DNA of 10,365 nucleotides. Source: Allobranchiibius sp038199265 (GTDB taxonomy: Bacteria; Actinomycetota; Actinomycetes; Actinomycetales; Dermatophilaceae). This document shows positions 6,766-10,365 of the stretch, one piece after another; the stretch's first letter is position 1, and each line of letters starts with the position of its first letter. Both the position numbers and the translations under genes were made by a program. Location: positions 1-10,365 of the forward strand of contig JBBPZD010000273.1 in NCBI GenBank assembly GCA_038199265.1, read 5' to 3'. Below the pieces are notes generated by a model. It made no database searches, was not told where the DNA came from, and saw only the letters and a program-made list of their open reading frames with translations.

Positions 6766-7710
6766 TCAATTCCTCCAGACCGCGATGACCGACACCGCGA
6801 GCACCTGGATCAGAGCGGCGGGCAGCAGAATCAGCCAGCCCACCTCCATGAACAGGTCCGGGCGCAGCACCGGCAGTCGGCGACGCACGAGTACCAGCGC
6901 GGTCAGCACGATGAGTACCTTGACCAGGACCCACAACCAGCCGGGCAGCAGCGGCCCGGCCGCGCCGCCGAGGAACATCGGGACCGAGAACGCCGCCCCC
7001 GCAGCCAGCAGCGCATAACGGCCAGCAAAGAACAACAGCCGGTCCAGTCCGGAGAGCTCTGCGGCAACGCCGCCAGACACGTCTGAACCTGTCGCCGCCG
7101 AGAAGGGACCCCAGACCGAGAAACCGGCCACTCCGATGAGGTAGACCGCGAAAGCGACGGGCATCCAAACTACGAACCACAGGTCTTGCTGAGCGGCCAC
7201 GACGTCGATGACCCGCAGGCTGTGCGCGGCGATGGGCGGCGCCACGAGAGCGAACATAAGAGGCAGTTCGTAGCTGAGAGCGTGGGCCAGGAAGCGGTAT
7301 CCGCCGACCAGTCCGTACACCGAGTTGGGCCCCCATCCGGTCAACCAGATCAGCGCCCACACGCAGACGTCCATCGCGTTGAACCAGACCACCCCGACCG
7401 GTGGGTCGAACACGGTCCACGACCCGAGCGGTACGACGATCACCATCAAGGTGGCGATGACCAGCAACCCGCCCGACCCGGCACGCCACAGCGGAGTATC
7501 GGCCTGCACCGTTGTGCGGCGGCGCTGCCGCATCAGGCGGGCCACCTCCCGCGCCGGGCGACCCAGGGCAGCCCGGCCCCCCTGGGCACGAGCCGATGCC
7601 ACACCGTCGACGGTTGCCGCGAACCATGCCAGTACGAGCACGAGTACACCCGCCAGCACGGCCCAGACAGGCGAGACGAGAGTCGTCGGCAGAGCTGCCA
7701 CCTCAGCCAC
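6766..7710 (-). CDS. nuoH: Complex I NuoH-like subunit with degenerate quinone-site loops
   Basis: 314 residues, near the usual 320-350. NuoH (ND1) normally forms the quinone chamber and anchors the redox arm to the membrane arm. Clear similarity: WALIWLTGWGPNSVYGLVGG (about 118-137), AHALSYELPLMFALV (142-156), LLFFAGRYALLAAGAAFSVPMFLGG (225-249) and the end RRRLPVLRPDLFMEVGWLILLP (276-297). Degenerate: the N-terminal ERKxxxRxQxRxGPNRVGP loop is GVASARAQGGRAALG, and the acidic coupling loop LPEAESELVAGFHTEYSG is AATGSDVSGGVAAELSG, keeping only the last Glu (218) clearly. Start: GTG at 7710, preceded by GAAGGA 8-9 bases upstream; it overlaps the stop of the fusion gene by 8 bases. The same frame is open further upstream but there lacks membrane character and overlaps the fusion gene. 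The membrane fold seems preserved while the quinone and energy-coupling chemistry looks lost. Confidence 0.88.
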   Translation of the reverse strand: MAEVAALPTTLVSPVWAVLAGVLVLVLAWFAATVDGVASARAQGGRAALGRPAREVARLMRQRRRTTVQADTPLWRAGSGGLLVIATLMVIVVPLGSWTVFDPPVGVVWFNAMDVCVWALIWLTGWGPNSVYGLVGGYRFLAHALSYELPLMFALVAPPIAAHSLRVIDVVAAQQDLWFVVWMPVAFAVYLIGVAGFSVWGPFSAATGSDVSGGVAAELSGLDRLLFFAGRYALLAAGAAFSVPMFLGGAAGPLLPGWLWVLVKVLIVLTALVLVRRRLPVLRPDLFMEVGWLILLPAALIQVLAVSVIAVWRN

Positions 7711-8839
7711 GAGCCGCGTCCTTCGGCGCACTCGTTGCTGGAGCTGACACCGCTCCACTGTCGATCGACAAGCTGGCGACGACGAGCCGAGCGGTAGCCA
7801 GATCCAGACCGACCACCAGACGCTCGGCAAGGGCCAGCAGTTCGGACAACGGCATCTCGCGGTGTCCGGCACCAGCAAGGTCAGACCGCGCCCCGTCGAT
7901 CAATCCCAGTAGACGGTCGTGCACGTCGCCCGTGCGGGTGCAGGGGCCATCTTCGTGCTCATCGTCGCGGGGAAGGTCTCCGATCCCGCGGAGCGACCAG
8001 CGCAACAGCCAGCGGCGCCGGACCGTGCGGTGCAGAGCATCGAGAAGACGCGCAGCGGACTCGGCATCACAGCCGGCTATGAGCGCATCGCGAACGCGCA
8101 CAGCCGCTGCATGTCCGTCGGCCCAGCCCGCCAACCCCAGCAGCGCTGCGAGCTGATCGCAGCGCAGGGCGGCGCGCTCATTCACCTCGAGGTGGACCGA
8201 TATTTCGTCGCTCGCGTCCAGCACCCTTGCATCGGCTGCAACAACGACGTCTCCCTGCACAGTGACTCGCATGACCAACCCGGCTGGCCAGAACGGCAGC
8301 ACTGGCCCCAGAGACACGTGCAGCTCGTCCATCTCCAACCCGTCGCGGTCCTCGCCGCCCTCGGCAAGCGGAATGCCACTCGGTGACATGTTCATGTCCA
8401 TGTCACCGTCACCGTCACCGTCCATGGCGTCAGCACCGTCCGGGTCGCTCTCGGCCATGTCGGCGGCGGGCATGTTCTCGGGGTCGAAACCGTCTCGTTC
8501 ACGGGCATCACGGATCTGCTGGGGGGTGTCCAGAAGCTCGGCCTCTGCCGTGTCGAGGACCGTGCGGACGGCCGCAGGGTCGTCCTCAGCGACGATCGCT
8601 TGAGACCGTGGGCCGGGCAGCTGATCCCACACCGTCTCGACCCGCTGCGACAGCTGCGGTCCGGGCGTCCCTGCAACCACCAAGGCGTCCGCATCTGCTG
8701 CGGACATCGCCAATCGCCAGCCGCGGCGGGTGACCTCCTGCTCGATCACGACCCGGGTGCGCCAGGCTCCAGGTGTCTCGACGACGAGCACGTGTGTGGC
8801 CTCGACGGCGAGAGTCGCGAACCGGTGTTTCAGACCCAT
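7703..8839 (-). CDS. NuoB-NuoD-like fusion protein lacking N2 cluster and quinone-site residues
   Basis: 378 residues, soluble, with no signal peptide. Residues 5-85 resemble NuoB: ATLAVEA aligns with the family's ACCAVEM, DALVVAGTPGPQLSQRVETV with ADLMIVAGTxTxKMAPxxRxx, and WDQLPGPR with YDQMPEPK. The tandem Cys ligands of 4Fe-4S cluster N2 are Thr9-Leu10, and no Cys occurs anywhere in this domain. An acidic Met/Asp linker (about 113-165) follows. Residues 169-210 resemble the start of NuoD: DELHVSLGPVLPFWPAGLVM aligns with the MGPQHPATHGxLRL region, followed by QGDVVVAADARV. Both His of that quinone loop are missing. Residues 215-365 are helical, with a C-terminal LDLATARLVVASL resembling the last NuoD strand. 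The only Cys are 227, 257 and 300, scattered. The ATG at 8839 has AAGGGG about 8 bases upstream and overlaps nuoA by 10 bases; the stop overlaps nuoH by 8. It probably caps the membrane arm as a non-redox adapter. No established gene name is known to me. Confidence 0.78.
   Translation of the reverse strand: MGLKHRFATLAVEATHVLVVETPGAWRTRVVIEQEVTRRGWRLAMSAADADALVVAGTPGPQLSQRVETVWDQLPGPRSQAIVAEDDPAAVRTVLDTAEAELLDTPQQIRDARERDGFDPENMPAADMAESDPDGADAMDGDGDGDMDMNMSPSGIPLAEGGEDRDGLEMDELHVSLGPVLPFWPAGLVMRVTVQGDVVVAADARVLDASDEISVHLEVNERAALRCDQLAALLGLAGWADGHAAAVRVRDALIAGCDAESAARLLDALHRTVRRRWLLRWSLRGIGDLPRDDEHEDGPCTRTGDVHDRLLGLIDGARSDLAGAGHREMPLSELLALAERLVVGLDLATARLVVASLSIDSGAVSAPATSAPKDAARG
8402..8419 (+). 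repeat. Three tandem copies of gtcacc inside the fusion-gene linker
   Basis: Three perfect 6-base copies (gtcacc) lie head to tail, flanked by near copies (atgtcc before, gtccat after). On the coding strand they write the GDGDGD part of the acidic linker, followed by MDMNM. A short in-frame hexamer array can change copy number by slippage in steps of two residues without breaking the frame, so linker length may vary between strains. Confidence 0.8.
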
Positions 8840-9174
8840 CGCAGAGCCCCTTCGCGCCGAGCCCAGACGACGGCGAGCAGCAATGCGGCCAGGAAGAGGA
8901 ACATCTCGATGATCGCCGACGCGCCTCGCTCGGCGACCACGACCGCCCACGGGTACATGAAGAGCATCTCGACGTCGAACGCAAGGAAGATGAGCGTGGC
9001 CAGGTACCAGCGGGCGTGGTACCTGGACAGCGCGTGCTCCCGAGGTCGCCATCCGGACTGGAACGGCAGGACCAGCAGCGGCTTCGGCGACACAGCGGTG
9101 ATCCGGTGCAGCCCCCACAAGCCGGTAGCGCTGAGCGCCGCGACGGCGAGAACCACAAGCGGAGCGAGGTACAC
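8830..9174 (-). CDS. nuoA: Complex I NuoA-like subunit
   Basis: 114 residues, the usual NuoA length (about 115-145), with three helices. NuoA (ND3) sits beside NuoH, J and K, and its first loop lies near the quinone entry. Typical parts: RYHARWYLATLIFLAFDVEM (51-70) with the conserved Asp67 and Glu69 of FDVE, then LFMYPWAV (71-78), and the ending WARREGALRWV, which matches the family's YxWRKGALEW. In the loop, the family's YECG reads FQSG (38-41), so the Cys of the ND3-type loop is absent, as are the usual acidic residues around it. Start: GTG at 9174, with GGAG 7 bases upstream. It is the first structural gene of the complex, 59 bases after the regulator gene, and ends 10 bases inside the fusion gene. 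No promoter is obvious in the 59-base gap, so it probably shares the regulator's transcript. Confidence 0.92.
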   Translation of the reverse strand: MYLAPLVVLAVAALSATGLWGLHRITAVSPKPLLVLPFQSGWRPREHALSRYHARWYLATLIFLAFDVEMLFMYPWAVVVAERGASAIIEMFLFLAALLLAVVWARREGALRWV

Positions 9175-9233
9175 GAAGGGACTCCAAACCAGATCGAGGG
9201 TCAGAACTAGCGGGCTTCAGTTCGGTCGCGGCG

Positions 9234-9644
9234 TCACGGCGCGTCGCGGTCGGTGGGGTCCGCATCATCGTCATCCGGGATGTCGGTGCGGGTGAGATCG
9301 ATCAGTTGACGCAGACAGTGATCGCGCAGCGGAGCCGGGAAGTCGTCGGCGAGCCGGTTGTAGACGACACGACCTTCTTTACGGGTCACTAGTAGACCCG
9401 CGGTACGCAGCAGTCTCAGCGCGTACGAGACTGAGTCCTCCGAAACCCCCAGGGCCAAAGAGAGGTCGCCGACGCATAGTTCCTCTGTGACGTCGAGCGC
9501 GTAGATCAGCCGTAACCGCACCGGGTCGGCCATCAACGACAGCAGGCTCGTCAGACGCGAAGCGTCCTCCACCGATGGCAACCGGGACCGCGCGTGTGCC
9601 ACCCGCGCTGGGTCGATCGGGTGGTCGTGATCGGTAGGGCTCAT
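9234..9644 (-). CDS. ArsR-family winged-helix transcriptional regulator
   Basis: 136 residues, typical for the ArsR/SmtB family of dimeric repressors, many of which release DNA on binding a metal ion. In order: a His/Asp-rich N-terminus (H6, H8), a helical dimer part, SLMADPVRLRLIYALDVTEE (36-55), the helix-turn-helix (ELCVGDLSLALGVSEDSVSYALRLLRTAGLL, about 55-85) and the wing (VTRKEGRVVYNRL, 86-98). Metal-type ArsR proteins such as CadC have ELCVCDL; here the second Cys is Gly59 and only Cys57 remains. His109-Cys110 in the last helix could join a site, but no known metal pattern is complete, so the inducer is unknown. The tail is acidic (DDDDADPTD). ATG at 9644 has AAGGA 7 bases upstream. 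It is followed by nuoA on the same strand and faces the DUF305 gene across a divergent region. It probably represses its own operon and perhaps the DUF305 gene. Confidence 0.9.
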   Translation of the reverse strand: MSPTDHDHPIDPARVAHARSRLPSVEDASRLTSLLSLMADPVRLRLIYALDVTEELCVGDLSLALGVSEDSVSYALRLLRTAGLLVTRKEGRVVYNRLADDFPAPLRDHCLRQLIDLTRTDIPDDDDADPTDRDAP

Positions 9645-9836
9645 CGTGATCCTTGCCTAATGTGAGAAGAAATAGCGGCGTGGTCGTCATCGACGCCCTT
9701 CCGCACATCGCAGGTCTACTCCCCTCCACCCCACCTACGCAAACCCGTACAGCGGTACGGGTATCGTGGGTATAGCTGCGCCGCGACAACCATGGCGCCC
9801 CCCACGGCATCACTACCGAAACAGGATCGTCTACTC
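9645..9836. promoter_or_regulatory. Divergent intergenic region between the ArsR-family gene and the DUF305 gene
   Basis: 192 bases without a credible gene, between two genes transcribed away from each other, so it should hold the promoters of both the regulator-nuo operon (-) and the DUF305 gene (+). For the + direction TATAGC at 9771-9776 is a plausible -10 box, giving a leader of roughly 55 bases; no good -35 box lies 16-18 bases before it. For the - direction I could not pick a convincing promoter. The inverted repeat at 9743-9762 is the clearest candidate protein-binding site. Promoter assignments are inference from layout. Confidence 0.6.
9743..9762. promoter_or_regulatory. Candidate operator: perfect 8-base inverted repeat with 4-base spacer
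   Basis: acccgtac, spacer agcg, gtacgggt: eight paired bases each side. A direct repeat gggtat-cgt-gggtat (9759-9773) begins inside its right arm and leads into the candidate TATAGC -10 box. The position, overlapping the expected -35 region of the DUF305 gene, suits a repressor or activator site. The ArsR-family regulator encoded next door is the obvious candidate, but the site does not look like the AT-rich 12-2-12 operators of SmtB/CadC proteins. GGGTAT-containing dyads also occur at copper-sensor (CsoR-type) operators, so another regulator is possible. Confidence 0.4.
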
Positions 9837-10365
9837 GTGAAGATTCCCGCCATCACTGCAACAACTGCTCTCCTGGCCGCATTGGCATTGACCGGGTGCT
9901 CATCATCGGGATCGACGTCGCCCGCCTCTGAGCAGCCGGCCTCGTCCTCGAGTACGTCCGCAGCACCCCACAATCAGGCTGACGTGAGTTTTGCGACCGA
10001 CATGATTCCGCATCACGCCCAAGCAGTGGAGATGGCCAACTCGGCGCCCAGCCAGGCTGCCAGCCCGGTCGTGAAATCCCTCGCCAAGCAGATCAAGGGA
10101 GCTCAAGACCCTGAGATCAAGACGATGAGCGGGTGGTTGCGGTCCTGGGGCAAACCCGTCCCGTCCACTTCGATGGGTGCAATGCAGATGGGTTCCGGAA
10201 TGATGAGCGATGCCGACATGTCGGTGCTGGACAAGACTTCTGGGGCGGCGTACGACCGGATGTGGGTCACCCTGATGATCCGCCATCACCAGGGCGCGAT
10301 CACGATGGCCGCCACCGAACGCACTAAAGGGTCCAACCCTGCCGCCAAAGAGCTGGCTGGCAAGA
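9837..10365 (+). CDS. DUF305-domain lipoprotein, 3' end outside window
   Basis: 176 residues are visible before the window ends. The start is GTG at 9837, with AGGA 10 bases upstream. The N-terminus is a lipoprotein signal: MKIPAITATTALLAALALTG then Cys21 in a TGCS lipobox, followed by a Ser/Thr/Pro-rich spacer to about residue 46. The DUF305 domain begins at about residue 50 with FATDMIPHHAQAVEMA (His59-His60, Glu65) and has a second half with MWVTLMIRHHQGAITMA (His150-His151), the paired HH pattern of the family. A Met-rich loop, MGAMQMGSGMM (113-123), lies between them. It should be anchored outside the cytoplasmic membrane. Known family members such as cyanobacterial CopM bind copper through His and Met, so copper or other soft-metal binding is a reasonable guess. 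The domain looks almost complete; only the C-terminus is missing. It is transcribed divergently from the ArsR-family gene. Confidence 0.9.
   Translation, partial: MKIPAITATTALLAALALTGCSSSGSTSPASEQPASSSSTSAAPHNQADVSFATDMIPHHAQAVEMANSAPSQAASPVVKSLAKQIKGAQDPEIKTMSGWLRSWGKPVPSTSMGAMQMGSGMMSDADMSVLDKTSGAAYDRMWVTLMIRHHQGAITMAATERTKGSNPAAKELAGK

Noticed and set aside
6731..7627. A 298-residue open frame on the - strand overlapping nuoH
   Set aside because: It is nuoH read one frame over, rich in Arg/Gly/Ala, with no membrane pattern. The nuoH frame carries the family motifs.
1096..9174. Mrp-type Na+/H+ antiporter operon
   Set aside because: Mrp clusters have MrpE, F, G and no NuoH or NuoA. Here NuoA, H and J, a NuoL with lateral helix, and canonical nuo gene order are present.
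1096..9174. Group 4 membrane-bound hydrogenase or formate hydrogenlyase
   Set aside because: There is no hydrogenase large subunit with CxxC nickel ligands and no Fe-S small subunit or ferredoxin; the only such protein lacks the required cysteines.
9175..9233. Inverted repeat gaact/agttc (9204-9208 and 9219-9223) between the regulator gene and nuoA
   Set aside because: Only five paired bases with a 10-base loop and no T run; it is too weak to call a terminator or operator.
7703..9274. Long N-terminal extension of the fusion protein (frame open up to 9274)
   Set aside because: The upstream part overlaps nuoA and the regulator gene, is Arg-rich without motifs, and a good ribosome site precedes the ATG at 8839.

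Overview
The window is GC-rich and has actinobacterial features: GTG starts, tightly overlapping operon genes, a classical SDR of actinobacterial type and a lipoprotein with a DUF305 domain. It most likely comes from an Actinomycetota chromosome; the genus cannot be told from the sequence.

Layout. Bases 1-443 (+) hold the 3' end of a short-chain dehydrogenase whose catalytic Lys is replaced by Asn. Bases 444-1095 hold no intact gene, only decayed remnants: a frameshifted N-terminal piece of a homoserine dehydrogenase-like gene (-), and possibly the C-terminal tail of an FAD-dependent oxidoreductase (+). Bases 9174 down to 1096 (-) form a compact operon of eight complex I-like genes in canonical nuo order: nuoA, a nuoB/nuoD-like fusion, nuoH, nuoJ, nuoK, nuoL, nuoM, nuoN. 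Neighbouring genes overlap by 1-10 bases or lie 4 bases apart, so translation is probably coupled. An ArsR-family regulator gene (9644-9234, -) precedes nuoA by 59 bases and probably heads the same transcript. A 192-base divergent intergenic region (9645-9836) with an inverted repeat separates it from a DUF305 lipoprotein gene (+) that runs off the window end.

Main point. The operon encodes every membrane-arm subunit of respiratory complex I (A, H, J, K, L, M, N) but none of the redox arm: no nuoC, E, F, G or I. The only peripheral protein is a 378-residue NuoB-NuoD-like fusion. Where NuoB should carry the tandem Cys ligands of cluster N2 it has Thr-Leu, and where NuoD should carry its quinone-site His loop it has a Pro/Trp-rich sequence. 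NuoH has lost most of its acidic quinone-coupling loop, and NuoN has lost the TM5 Glu and TM7 Lys. NuoL keeps the full proton-channel set, and NuoM keeps it with a conservative Glu-to-Asp change. This suggests a membrane complex I relative that does not oxidise NADH or reduce quinone by the known route. It may be an ion channel, a transporter, or a machine driven by an unknown partner.

The ArsR-family repressor and the divergent DUF305 lipoprotein (a family that includes copper-binding members) suggest control by metal or envelope stress. Met/Asp-rich segments in the fusion linker and Met-rich helices in NuoJ fit that idea but do not prove it.
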